A stretch of 64,000 nt of DNA from Clostridium brassicae (GTDB lineage: Bacteria > Bacillota > Clostridia > Clostridiales > Clostridiaceae), in contig NZ_JAPQFJ010000011.1 in the NCBI RefSeq assembly GCF_026738875.1, positions 62,001-126,000 of the forward strand, given 5' to 3'. Below are positions 18,859 through 26,468 of the stretch, piece by piece. A model generated the notes under the pieces. The model made no database searches. It was given only the letters and a program-made list of their open reading frames with translations, and was not told where the DNA came from. The first letter of the stretch is position 1, and each line of letters begins with the position of its first letter. Both the position numbers and the translations under genes were made by a program.

Positions 18859-19491
18859 ATGAGTGAGCGTCTTGAAATGCCCCGTTATGTAAAAATAGCA
18901 GTAGATGTTGCCATGAGAATATATAAGGGTTATATACAAGAGGGAGAAAAACTAAGAGGAAGATCTTTACTAGCGGGAGAGTATAATGTTTCCCCAGAAA
19001 CTATTAGAAAGTCAATGAAGCTACTTGAAGACAAAGGTGTAGTTGAAGTGAACAAGGGTAGTGGAATTATTGTAAAATCTATTGATAAGGCTTATGGGTT
19101 TATTGAGAGTTTTAAAGAAAAAGAGAGCATAGGATCATTAAGAACTAATATGAAGAAACTACTTCAAGATAAGAATGATATAGAAAGAAAAATTCAGGAC
19201 ATAAATGAAAAAATTATAGATTATTCATATAGATTTGGAAATATAGATATGATAAAAACTATAGAAGTAGAAATAACAGATTCAGCATCTATTATAGGTA
19301 AAACTATAGGAGATAGTGAATTTTGGCAAAATACTGGAGGAACTATAATAGGAGTAAAAAGAAACGATGATATTTTAATATCACCTGGACCTTATCTGGA
19401 GTTTAAAGTTGGGGATAAAATTTTAGCAGTTGGCGATGAGGATGTAGTAGACAGAATAAAGAAATTTTTAGGTGTTGATGAAATTAGATAA
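18859..19491 (+). CDS. busR: BusR-type GntR regulator with RCK_C domain
   Basis: Residues 1-75 form a GntR/YhcF winged helix (KLRGRSLLAGEYNVSPETIRKSM, then KGSGIIV). Residues about 85-130 are helical and likely coiled-coil. The last 70 residues are an RCK_C (TrkA-C) domain with IGKTIGDSEFWQNTGGTIIG and FKVGDKILAVGDEDVVDRI. This architecture defines BusR, the repressor of betaine uptake (busAB) in lactococci and streptococci that binds c-di-AMP through RCK_C. The gene sits directly before an OpuC-type transporter operon with matching operator-like repeats. It should link osmolyte uptake to c-di-AMP; the ligand is inferred from the family. Confidence 0.85.
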   Translation: MSERLEMPRYVKIAVDVAMRIYKGYIQEGEKLRGRSLLAGEYNVSPETIRKSMKLLEDKGVVEVNKGSGIIVKSIDKAYGFIESFKEKESIGSLRTNMKKLLQDKNDIERKIQDINEKIIDYSYRFGNIDMIKTIEVEITDSASIIGKTIGDSEFWQNTGGTIIGVKRNDDILISPGPYLEFKVGDKILAVGDEDVVDRIKKFLGVDEIR

Positions 19492-19539
19492 TAAGTAAGA
19501 TAGAAATAACTAAAGCTATAAACTTTTGTTGTTTCTGAA

Positions 19540-19590
19540 ACATGGATGATTACTTTGATTATTGAACAAAGCAATCATCCATGTTTTTTT
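19540..19590 (+). terminator. Intrinsic terminator of the BusR-type gene
   Basis: ACATGGATGATT pairs with AATCATCCATGT, with an inner CTTTG/CAAAG stem, followed by seven T residues. The transporter operon is thus a separate transcript. Confidence 0.92.
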
Positions 19591-19595
19591 ATAAT

Positions 19596-19669
19596 TTGAC
19601 GACAAACAACCTTTATGATAAAATAAAGTTGTTGCTAGATACAACTTAACAAAAAATTAGGGTTGTTTG
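19596..19669 (+). promoter_or_regulatory. Promoter and BusR-type operator of the OpuC-type operon
   Basis: TTGACG (19596-19601) and TAAAAT (19619-19624) have 17-bp spacing. Four GTTG/CAAC half-sites surround it: AACAACC (19605-19611), AAGTTGT (19626-19632), ACAACTT (19641-19647) and GGTTGTT (19661-19667). The inner pair and the outer pair are each inverted repeats. The block covers the -10 and start region, a layout for repression. The inner site recurs nearly unchanged at 48662-48684. Confidence 0.7.
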
Positions 19670-19753
19670 TTTGGATAATTAATGAATATAGTTGGAATAT
19701 TGTATCGAATATGAAGTGAATAAGTTTAACTTTGTATTAAAAGGGGGAAAGTT

Positions 19754-20884
19754 ATGATAGAACTAATAGATATAAAAAAATCTTTTAAAAATAGTCATGT
19801 ATTAAAAGGTATTAATTTAAACATAAATAAAGGCGAGTTAGTTGTATTTATAGGACCTAGTGGTTGCGGGAAAACTACAACATTAAAAATGCTAAACAAA
19901 TTAATAAAACCAACATCAGGACAAATACTGATAAATGGAGAAGATATAAGTAAAAAAGATACAATTGATCTTAGAAGAAACATGGGATATGTTATCCAAC
20001 AAACAGGGTTATTTCCTCACATGACAGTAGGTGATAACATAGGTTTAGTTCCTTATCTTAAAAATTGGGATGACGAGGAAATAAGAAAAAAAACTTGTGA
20101 ATTATTAGAAATGGTTGGAATGGAGCCAGATAAATATATCGATAGGTATCCAAATGAGTTAAGTGGTGGACAACAACAAAGAATAGGAGTGGCAAGAGCT
20201 TTTGCAACAAATCCTGAGATCATCCTAATGGATGAGCCTTTCAGTGCCCTTGATCCAATAACAAGGAATTCCCTTCAAGATGAATTATTCAATCTTCAGC
20301 AAAAACTAAAAAAAACAATTGTTTTTGTTACCCATGATATGGATGAAGCTTTAAAATTAGGAGATAGAATATGTATTATGAAAGACGGAGTTGTTCTTCA
20401 ATATGATACTCCGGAAGAAATTTTAAAAAATCCTACTCATGGTTTTGTAGAAGAATTTATAGGTAAAAATAGAATATGGAATCAACCGGAATTTATTAAA
20501 GCTGAAGATATAGTTATTGAAAACCCAGTAAAAGCACTAGAAAATAGAACTGTTCTTCAAGCTACTGAAATTATGAATGAAAGACATGTAGATAGTATTA
20601 TAGTAGTTGATAGTGAAAATAAATTAAAAGGGATTGCAACATTAAAAGACGTAAGAAGAAATATAGATAGAAAGCTAACTTTATATGATGTTATGGAGAA
20701 GAATGTTGTTGCTGTTACAAAAGGAGATTCTATTGTTGATGTATTAAAAGTTATGAATGAAAAAAATGTAGGATATATTCCTGTAGTAGATGATAATAAC
20801 AAATTAATAGGGCTTATTACTAGAAGTAGTCTTATCAATGTGTTAAGTGGACAATTTTTAGACGAAGAGGGGGTAGGCCTATAA
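19754..20884 (+). CDS. opuCA: OpuC/ProV-type osmolyte ABC transporter, ATP-binding subunit
   Basis: The 376-aa ATPase has Walker [10 protein letters not shown] (about residue 36), Q-loop [15 protein letters not shown], signature LSGGQQQR (about 138), Walker [14 protein letters not shown] and H-loop VTHDMDE. Tandem CBS domains follow from about residue 255 ([34 protein letters not shown]), as in OpuCA, where they sense ionic strength or c-di-AMP. It powers import of betaine, carnitine, choline or a related compound such as ergothioneine. AAAGGGGG precedes the start. Its stop codon shares one base with the start of the next gene. The upstream operator points to BusR-type control. Confidence 0.92.
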   Translation: MIELIDIKKSFKNSHVLKGINLNINKGELVVFIGPSGCGKTTTLKMLNKLIKPTSGQILINGEDISKKDTIDLRRNMGYVIQQTGLFPHMTVGDNIGLVPYLKNWDDEEIRKKTCELLEMVGMEPDKYIDRYPNELSGGQQQRIGVARAFATNPEIILMDEPFSALDPITRNSLQDELFNLQQKLKKTIVFVTHDMDEALKLGDRICIMKDGVVLQYDTPEEILKNPTHGFVEEFIGKNRIWNQPEFIKAEDIVIENPVKALENRTVLQATEIMNERHVDSIIVVDSENKLKGIATLKDVRRNIDRKLTLYDVMEKNVVAVTKGDSIVDVLKVMNEKNVGYIPVVDDNNKLIGLITRSSLINVLSGQFLDEEGVGL

Positions 20885-22476
20885 TGAAAGGTTTTTTTAC
20901 GTATTTTGGAGATAAAAGTAATCAGATATTTCAGTTGTTTGCGCAACATTTAGGACTTACTGTTGCAGCTGTTGCTGTTGCTATAATAATAGGAGTGCCT
21001 CTTGGCATATTAATAGCTAGAAAGAAAAAATTAGCTGGATTTGTAATAGGAGTTACCAATGTAATACAAGCAGTTCCAAGTCTTGCACTCTTAGGATTTT
21101 TAATTCCGCTTTTAGGTATTGGAAGTACGCCCGCTATAATCATGGTATTTTTATATTCTTTACTTCCTATAGTAAAAAATACTTATATAGGACTTAAAAA
21201 TATAAATCCAGATGTAATAGAGGCCGCAAAAGGTATAGGACTTACAGGTGGACAAACTCTTAAGATGGTTCAGTTACCTTTAGCTCTTCCGGTAATTATG
21301 GCAGGTATAAGAATAGCAGCTGTTACAGCGGTAGGACTTATGACAATAGCAGCATTTATAGGTGCTGGTGGTCTTGGATATTTAGTATTTACAGGTGTTC
21401 AGAGAGTAGATAATTATATGATTTTATCTGGAGCTATTCCTGCGTGTATATTAGCCCTTTTCATGGATTTTGTAATTGGAAAGATAGAAGATGGGGTTGT
21501 TCCAGAGGGTATAAAAGTTAATTCAAAAAGTGAGAAGCCGAAAAAAAGAAAGAGTAGAAATAGAAAAGACGAAAGAAGAAAGAAGGCTACAGCTATAGCT
21601 GTTTTAGTTTCTATAGTAGTTATTTTAACAGGTGTATGGGGATATAAAGCTATTGGTAAAAAAAATACTATAGTAATAGGATCTAAAAACTATACTGAAC
21701 AGTTAATTTTAGGTAATATGTTTGCTTCACTTGTAGAAAATAATACAAATATAAAGGTCGAGAGAAGAATGAATTTAGGGGGATCAAGTGTTATTTGGGA
21801 GGCTATGAAGAGTGGAGATGTAGATGTATATGTAGAGTATATAGGAACAGGCCTTGTAAGCATAATGCAGAGGGAAGTTATTTCTGATTCAGATAAAGCT
21901 TATAATGTGGTTAAAAAGTATTTCCATGAAGAATATGGTGTTGAATGGTTAAAACCTCTTGGATTTAATAATACTTATGTTATGGCTGTTAGAGAAGATA
22001 CAGCTAAAAAATATAACCTTAAAACGGTATCTGATCTTGCCAGAGTAAGTGACCAACTTGTCCTTGGTTGTACTATGGAATTTTCTGATAGAGAAGATGG
22101 ATATGTAGGAATGAAAAAGTTATATAATACCAACTTCAAAAGTGTAAAACCCGTTGATGGAGGAATAAGATATACGGCAATACAAAATAAAGAGTCAGAT
22201 GTTACGGATGCTTTTATGACAGATGGGTTATTAAAAGCATTTAAGCTGAAAACATTAGAGGATGACAAACATTTATTTCCTCCATATCATGCAGTTCCTG
22301 TTATTAAAGAAGAGGTTTTAGAAAAATATCCTGAACTAAAAGAAGTTTTAAATAAATTATCTGGTCAGATTAATAATGAGATTATGAGAGAATTGAATTA
22401 TAAAGTTGATAAATTAGGAGGAGATCCAAGAGAAGTTGCAGATGAGTTCTTAAAGGAAAAAGGATTGTTAAAGTAA
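20884..22476 (+). CDS. opuCB: Fused permease/substrate-binding protein of the OpuC-type transporter
   Basis: The first 210 residues are an ABC permease with about five to six membrane segments and the loop [25 protein letters not shown] (cut here: [12 protein letters not shown]) that docks the ATPase. After a very basic linker ([17 protein letters not shown]) and another membrane helix, residues from about 260 form an OpuCC-type binding domain: [33 protein letters not shown], and VTDAFMTDG. Permease-binding protein fusions of this kind occur in BusB, BilEB and EgtU. The substrate class is quaternary ammonium or similar; which one is undetermined. The last codons run into an 18-bp tandem repeat. 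Confidence 0.9.
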   Translation: MKGFFTYFGDKSNQIFQLFAQHLGLTVAAVAVAIIIGVPLGILIARKKKLAGFVIGVTNVIQAVPSLALLGFLIPLLGIGSTPAIIMVFLYSLLPIVKNTYIGLKNINPDVIEAAKGIGLTGGQTLKMVQLPLALPVIMAGIRIAAVTAVGLMTIAAFIGAGGLGYLVFTGVQRVDNYMILSGAIPACILALFMDFVIGKIEDGVVPEGIKVNSKSEKPKKRKSRNRKDERRKKATAIAVLVSIVVILTGVWGYKAIGKKNTIVIGSKNYTEQLILGNMFASLVENNTNIKVERRMNLGGSSVIWEAMKSGDVDVYVEYIGTGLVSIMQREVISDSDKAYNVVKKYFHEEYGVEWLKPLGFNNTYVMAVREDTAKKYNLKTVSDLARVSDQLVLGCTMEFSDREDGYVGMKKLYNTNFKSVKPVDGGIRYTAIQNKESDVTDAFMTDGLLKAFKLKTLEDDKHLFPPYHAVPVIKEEVLEKYPELKEVLNKLSGQINNEIMRELNYKVDKLGGDPREVADEFLKEKGLLK

Positions 22477-22515
22477 AAAGGAGTGTTAAAGTAAAAAGGA
22501 GTGTTAAAGTAAAAA
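22468..22515 (+). repeat. 18-bp tandem repeat at the 3' end of the fused permease gene
   Basis: TTAAAGTAAAAAGGAGTG occurs twice in direct succession (22468-22485, 22486-22503), followed by a partial third copy to 22515. The gene's TAA stop lies in the first copy, and each copy would bring the same in-frame stop, so the repeat duplicates the gene end without changing the protein. Replication slippage is the likely origin. Confidence 0.85.
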
Positions 22516-22585
22516 ATAATTAAATAAGAATTATAATTTTTATTATAGTAGATTTGACAATTAAAAATAAAACCTTAAATAGAGT

Positions 22586-22624
22586 AAAAGCACAGGAGTA
22601 GTGGGCATTCCTGTGCTTTTTTAA
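22586..22624. terminator. Bidirectional intrinsic terminator
   Basis: AGCACAGGA pairs with TCCTGTGCT and is flanked by A-tracts on the left and TTTTTT on the right. It serves the transporter operon and, read on the minus strand, the Cys-rich gene that converges on it. Confidence 0.88.
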
Positions 22625-22641
22625 TACCACAATCTTTTATA

Positions 22642-22962
22642 TTAACAGCAGAACCAATCAAAGAATGATCCGCAAGAATTGCATGGATTATTACATCCAC
22701 AATCACAGCAACAACAGTCACAATTCTTATGATGTTTGTGATGCTTATGATGTTTTTCACAACAACAAGTTTTACAACAACAGCAATTAGTAGGTTGACA
22801 GCAGTTATTAGAACAACAACAGCTAGTAGGTCTACAACAATTATTAGAACAACAAGAATTTACAAATCCATTACAACAGGAATTACCACAGCCACGATTA
22901 CGATTACCACCGCAACCACATTTAGCTAGGATTAATAAAAGTATCAATAAGCCACTTCCCAT
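22642..22962 (-). CDS. Extremely cysteine-rich small protein with His tract
   Basis: The 106-aa product has about 32 cysteines (30%), in CC, CCC and CCCC clusters. An internal repeat of the form SNNCC-x-PT-x-CCC occurs twice, a KHHKHHKHHK tract sits near residue 72, and the N-terminus is hydrophobic (MGSGLLILLLILAKCGCGG). A strong GGGAGGTG site 8 bases before the ATG on the minus strand argues that it is a real gene. Metal binding or disulfide cross-linking, for example in a spore coat or exosporium layer as for other clostridial Cys-rich proteins, is inference. I do not recognise the family. The reading frame on the other strand is a shadow. Confidence 0.75.
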   Translation of the reverse strand: MGSGLLILLLILAKCGCGGNRNRGCGNSCCNGFVNSCCSNNCCRPTSCCCSNNCCQPTNCCCCKTCCCEKHHKHHKHHKNCDCCCCDCGCNNPCNSCGSFFDWFCC

Positions 22963-23095
22963 AGAGAAATCACCTCCCTATATTAGAATGATGTAGCTTG
23001 TCTTATATCAAAGTACAGACAAAGGGGAGTTACTATAGTATATTAATTGTTGGTCAAAAATGTTAATAAAAATATAAATATAATTAATAAAAAGA

Positions 23096-23123
23096 TTGAC
23101 ATAGCTGATAAAAATGATATAAT
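23096..23123 (+). promoter_or_regulatory. Promoter of the aromatic amino-acid operon
   Basis: TTGACA (23096-23101) and TATAAT (23118-23123) with 16-bp spacing form a near-consensus promoter. The transcript would begin about 60 bases before the aromatic leader ORF. Confidence 0.85.
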
Positions 23124-23194
23124 GAAAAACAATATAAATTAATTTAGAATTTTAAGTATATTTTTAAAATAAAAATATTTTGGAGGAAGTTTAA

Positions 23195-23332
23195 ATGAAC
23201 AATCTTATTAGAAAGGGAATGGCAGTAAAATTTGATATATACTTTAGCTTGGGCTTTTATTTTAGCGCTAGCTATTTGCCATACAAAAAAATAAAAATTC
23301 CGATTTCTAATGAGTACTATAGGGTTAATTAA
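23195..23332 (+). CDS. Phe/Tyr-rich leader peptide of the aro operon
   Basis: A 45-codon ORF begins with ATG 7 bases after TGGAGGAAG (23180-23188), a stronger site than many full genes here have. Residues 13-30 read FDIYFSLGFYFSASYLPY: eight aromatic residues in 18, all Phe or Tyr, and EYY follows near the end. Between its stop and aroF lies an intrinsic terminator (23394-23427). This is the layout of ribosome-mediated attenuation, with ribosome stalling at Phe/Tyr codons deciding read-through, and the operon's end products are Phe and Tyr. The alternative fold was not resolved by eye. It could also be an unrelated small gene, but the composition makes that less likely. Confidence 0.7.
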   Translation: MNNLIRKGMAVKFDIYFSLGFYFSASYLPYKKIKIPISNEYYRVN

Positions 23333-23393
23333 CACAAAAATGATTATAAAAAACTTTTTAATATATTTAATATTGTAAAGTATGATTATAATA

Positions 23394-23427
23394 AAAACTC
23401 ACTCGTTAGTGGGTTTTATTTTTTTAA
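23394..23427 (+). terminator. Putative attenuator terminator before aroF
   Basis: AAAACTCACT (23394-23403) pairs with AGTGGGTTTT (23408-23417) with one G-U pair, followed by ATTTTTTT. It lies between the leader ORF and aroF in the same transcript, so it must be bypassed for operon expression. TGAGT at 23311-23315 inside the leader ORF can pair with ACTCA in its left arm. Confidence 0.8.
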
Positions 23428-23457
23428 ACTTTTTTAAAAATGAAGGGGGCAATTATT

Positions 23458-24471
23458 ATGATAATTGTAATGAAACCAAATGTATCAAAAGAAAAAATTC
23501 AAGATTTGAAAACAAAGCTAAATGGAAGAGGAATTGTTGTAAATTTATGGGAAGGAGAAAAATATTCTGTCCTTGGATTATTAGGAGACACAAGTTCAAT
23601 CAATCCAAGTCAAATTCAAGCAGATGAATGCGTTGATAAAGTATTACATGTACAGGAACCTTATAAAAAGGCCAATAGGCTTTTTCATCCAGAAGATACT
23701 ATAATAAAAGTTGGAAATGAGGAAATAGGAAGCTCAAAAATAGCTGTAATGGCAGGCCCATGTTCAGTAGAAAGTGAAGAACAATTAATAGGAATTGCAG
23801 AGAGAATTAAGAAGTCAGGGGCAGGCTTTTTAAGAGGTGGGGCATTTAAACCAAGAACATCTCCATATAGCTTTCAAGGTATGAAGGAAGAAGGGCTAAA
23901 TATATTAAAAAAGGCTAGAGAAATAACAGGACTTCCTATAGTTACTGAAATTATGTCTACAAAACTGGTTGAAAAATTTGTTGAAGATGTTGATATAATT
24001 CAAGTAGGGGCAAGAAATATGCAAAACTTCGATTTATTAAAAGAGTTAGGTAGAACTAAAAAAACTATATTATTAAAAAGAGGGTTATCTGCTACTATTG
24101 AAGAATTTTTAATGTCTGCTGAATACATAATGGCAGGAGGAAATGATAATGTTATTCTTTGTGAGAGAGGTATAAGAACTTTTGAAACATACACAAGGAA
24201 CACCTTAGATTTAAGTGCTGTACCAGTAATAAAAAAACTAAGTCATTTACCAATAATTATAGATCCTAGTCATGCTGGAGGAATGTGGTGGCTTGTAGAA
24301 CCTTTAGCTAAAGCTGCAGTAGCTGTAGGAGCAGATGGGCTTATGATAGAAGTTCACAATGATCCTGTAAATGCTAAAAGTGATGGGGCACAATCATTAA
24401 AACCAGAAAAATTTGACTCATTAATGAAATCATTAAGACAAGTTGCAAAAGCTGTGGATAAAGAGATTTGA
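23458..24471 (+). CDS. aroF: 3-deoxy-7-phosphoheptulonate (DAHP) synthase
   Basis: DAHP synthase condenses phosphoenolpyruvate and erythrose-4-phosphate, the first step of the shikimate pathway. The 337-aa protein has an N-terminal ferredoxin-like regulatory domain (residues 1-70) as in the Thermotoga enzyme, a known site of Phe/Tyr inhibition. The barrel domain follows, with IAVMAGPCSVES, LRGGAFKPRTSPYSFQG, IQVGARNMQN, LLKRGLSATIEEFL, ILCERGIRTFE and IIDPSHAGG. ATG 23458 is preferred because AAGGGGG lies 10 bases upstream; an earlier in-frame ATG (23440) precedes that site. It is the first structural gene of the nine-gene operon behind the attenuator. Confidence 0.95.
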   Translation: MIIVMKPNVSKEKIQDLKTKLNGRGIVVNLWEGEKYSVLGLLGDTSSINPSQIQADECVDKVLHVQEPYKKANRLFHPEDTIIKVGNEEIGSSKIAVMAGPCSVESEEQLIGIAERIKKSGAGFLRGGAFKPRTSPYSFQGMKEEGLNILKKAREITGLPIVTEIMSTKLVEKFVEDVDIIQVGARNMQNFDLLKELGRTKKTILLKRGLSATIEEFLMSAEYIMAGGNDNVILCERGIRTFETYTRNTLDLSAVPVIKKLSHLPIIIDPSHAGGMWWLVEPLAKAAVAVGADGLMIEVHNDPVNAKSDGAQSLKPEKFDSLMKSLRQVAKAVDKEI

Positions 24472-24484
24472 TGAGGTGATATGT

Positions 24485-25336
24485 GTGGATAAGATAGACT
24501 TTAATATAAGTATTGTTGGCATAGGATTAATAGGGGGATCCTATGCCATGTCCCTAAAAGAGTTAAGCTTAGGAAAAATCTATGGGATAGATATAGATGA
24601 AAAAGCTTTAGAAGATGCAGAAACAATGGGTATTATAGATAAGGGATATGTATCACCAGAGATTCCATTAAAAGATTCAGACTTAGTTATAATATGTTTG
24701 TATCCTAAATCAGTAAAAAAATTTGTTATGGATAATATAGATAATTTTAAAACAGGAGCAATTATTACAGATGTTACAGGAGTAAAAACCAAAATTTTGG
24801 ATGAAATTAATTATGGTTTAAGAGAGGATTTAGATTTTATATTTGGACATCCTATGGCAGGAAGAGAAGAAAAAGGTTTGAAATTTTCTTCAAAGGAAGT
24901 GTTTAAAGGAGCTAACTATATAATAACTCCTACAAATAGAAATAAATGTGAAAATATAAAATTGATTGAAGATATTATTAAAAAGATAGGATTTAAAAAT
25001 ATAATGACAGTTACTCCAGAGGAGCATGACAAAATTATAAGTTTTACAAGCCAATTACCTCATGTAATAGCTGTATCTTTAGTAAATAGCAATAATTTGG
25101 ACTTTGATATAGGATTATTTACAGGAGATAGTTATAGGGAACTTACGAGGATTGCCCAAATAAATTCTGAATTATGGACAGAACTTTTTATAGAAAATAA
25201 AATTAATTTAATTAAAGATATAGAGATTTTTGAAGAGAACATAAAAAAATTTAAAGAAGCTATAATAAAGGAAGACAGGGAAATGCTCATAAAAAGTATG
25301 GATAATGCTAGAAAAAGACGAAAGGAGATGTCTTAA
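24485..25336 (+). CDS. tyrA: Prephenate dehydrogenase
   Basis: TyrA oxidises prephenate to 4-hydroxyphenylpyruvate, leading to tyrosine. The 283-aa protein begins with an NAD(P)-binding motif, SIVGIGLIGGSYAMSL, followed by GIDIDEKAL and TDVTGVKTKI. It carries FGHPMAGREEKG (the substrate-binding His region), SQLPHVIAVSL and a helical C-terminal dimerisation part. There is no ACT domain at the end, so feedback control would have to come from the core or from the operon attenuator. GTG 24485 is chosen behind GAGGTGAT; the longer frame begins inside aroF. It follows aroF by 13 bases and the aroB start is 1 base after its stop. Confidence 0.93.
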   Translation: MDKIDFNISIVGIGLIGGSYAMSLKELSLGKIYGIDIDEKALEDAETMGIIDKGYVSPEIPLKDSDLVIICLYPKSVKKFVMDNIDNFKTGAIITDVTGVKTKILDEINYGLREDLDFIFGHPMAGREEKGLKFSSKEVFKGANYIITPTNRNKCENIKLIEDIIKKIGFKNIMTVTPEEHDKIISFTSQLPHVIAVSLVNSNNLDFDIGLFTGDSYRELTRIAQINSELWTELFIENKINLIKDIEIFEENIKKFKEAIIKEDREMLIKSMDNARKRRKEMS

Positions 25337-25337
25337 T

Positions 25338-26399
25338 TTGAAAGCACTCAATATTAATCTTACACATAAGACATACCCAATTTATATTGAAAAAGGATTG
25401 ATGAACTCTATAGGAGAAGAAATTAAAAAAATATATGCTAGAAAAAATATAGTTATTGTATCAGATAAAAATGTATGGAGATTCTATGGAGATAAATTAG
25501 TTGAAAATTTAAATAAGAGTGGTTTTAAAGTCAATAAAATTGTTGTGGAACCTGGTGAAAAAAGCAAATCTTTTGATGTACTTTTAAATATATATAACAA
25601 ACTTTTAGATTTCGGAGTTACAAGAGGGGATCTAATAATAGCTTTAGGTGGAGGGGTTATAGGAGATCTAACGGGTTTTGCAGCAGCTACATTTCTTAGA
25701 GGAATACCTTTTGTACAAATTCCAACATCTCTTTTAGCTCAAATAGATAGCAGTATAGGAGGAAAGGTTGCAGTAGATTTAAATAGGGGTAAAAATCTTG
25801 TGGGAAATTTCTATCATCCAGAAGCAGTTTTTATAGATTCGGATGTTTTAAGTACATTGGATGATAGGTATTTATATGATGGTATGGCAGAAGTCATAAA
25901 ATATGCTTGTATAAGGGATGAAAAACTATTTTACAGATTATTAAGTTACAATAGCAAAGAAGAGCTCATTCAAAATATGGATTATATAATTGAAACCTGT
26001 TGCAATGTAAAAAAAGAGATAGTTGAGAGAGATGAAAAAGATACAGGGGATAGGATGATTTTGAATTTTGGACACACTATAGGTCATGCTATTGAAAAAT
26101 ATTTTAATTTTGAAAAATATACTCACGGAGAAGCAGTAGCACTAGGCATGTATAGTATAACTAAAAAAAGTGAAGAACTAGGATTAACAGAAAAAGGTGT
26201 TAGTGAAAATATAGCTAAAATGCTAAAAAAATATAATCTTCAATATGAGATAGATATAGAAAATAAAGATACAATATTAGAAGCTATAGGAGTAGATAAA
26301 AAAAATAGTGGTAAATTTATAAATATAATAATCTTAAAAAAAATTGGAGAAGGGTTTATTCATAAGATAGAGAGAGAAGAAATTAATAAGTTTATATAA
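25338..26399 (+). CDS. aroB: 3-dehydroquinate synthase
   Basis: AroB cyclises DAHP to 3-dehydroquinate using NAD+ and a divalent metal. The 353-aa protein shows VEPGEKSKSFDVL, ALGGGVIGDLTGFAAATFLRG, PTSLLAQIDSSIGGKVAVD, and the metal-site motifs EVIKYACI and NFGHTIGHAIE, with the HGEAVALGM loop. The start is TTG at 25338, immediately after the tyrA stop, with AAAGGAG placed inside the tyrA end; the longer in-frame ATG at 25305 overlaps tyrA and lacks a site. The spacing implies translational coupling. Confidence 0.95.
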   Translation: MKALNINLTHKTYPIYIEKGLMNSIGEEIKKIYARKNIVIVSDKNVWRFYGDKLVENLNKSGFKVNKIVVEPGEKSKSFDVLLNIYNKLLDFGVTRGDLIIALGGGVIGDLTGFAAATFLRGIPFVQIPTSLLAQIDSSIGGKVAVDLNRGKNLVGNFYHPEAVFIDSDVLSTLDDRYLYDGMAEVIKYACIRDEKLFYRLLSYNSKEELIQNMDYIIETCCNVKKEIVERDEKDTGDRMILNFGHTIGHAIEKYFNFEKYTHGEAVALGMYSITKKSEELGLTEKGVSENIAKMLKKYNLQYEIDIENKDTILEAIGVDKKNSGKFINIIILKKIGEGFIHKIEREEINKFI

Positions 26400-26468
26400 A
26401 GTATATTAATTGTTTATAATTTATTTTTATTATGAATGAAATAGATGTTAATAGAAGGGGCGAATAAA

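Noticed and set aside
22468-22515. 18-bp tandem repeats considered as a CRISPR array or operator array
   Set aside because: There are no spacers and the unit overlaps the end of a coding gene; slippage explains it.
22729-22929. Thr/Ile-rich reading frame on the plus strand opposite the Cys-rich gene
   Set aside because: It is the antisense of the Cys codons (ACA/AAC repeats), has no ribosome-binding site, and the minus-strand frame has one.
23144-23335. Minus-strand frame opposite the aro leader ORF
   Set aside because: No ribosome-binding site; the plus-strand ORF has a strong site and meaningful aromatic composition.
23130-23440. T-box riboswitch upstream of aroF
   Set aside because: None of the T-box landmarks (AGAG stem I motif, TGGT bulge) are present; the leader ORF plus terminator explains the region better.
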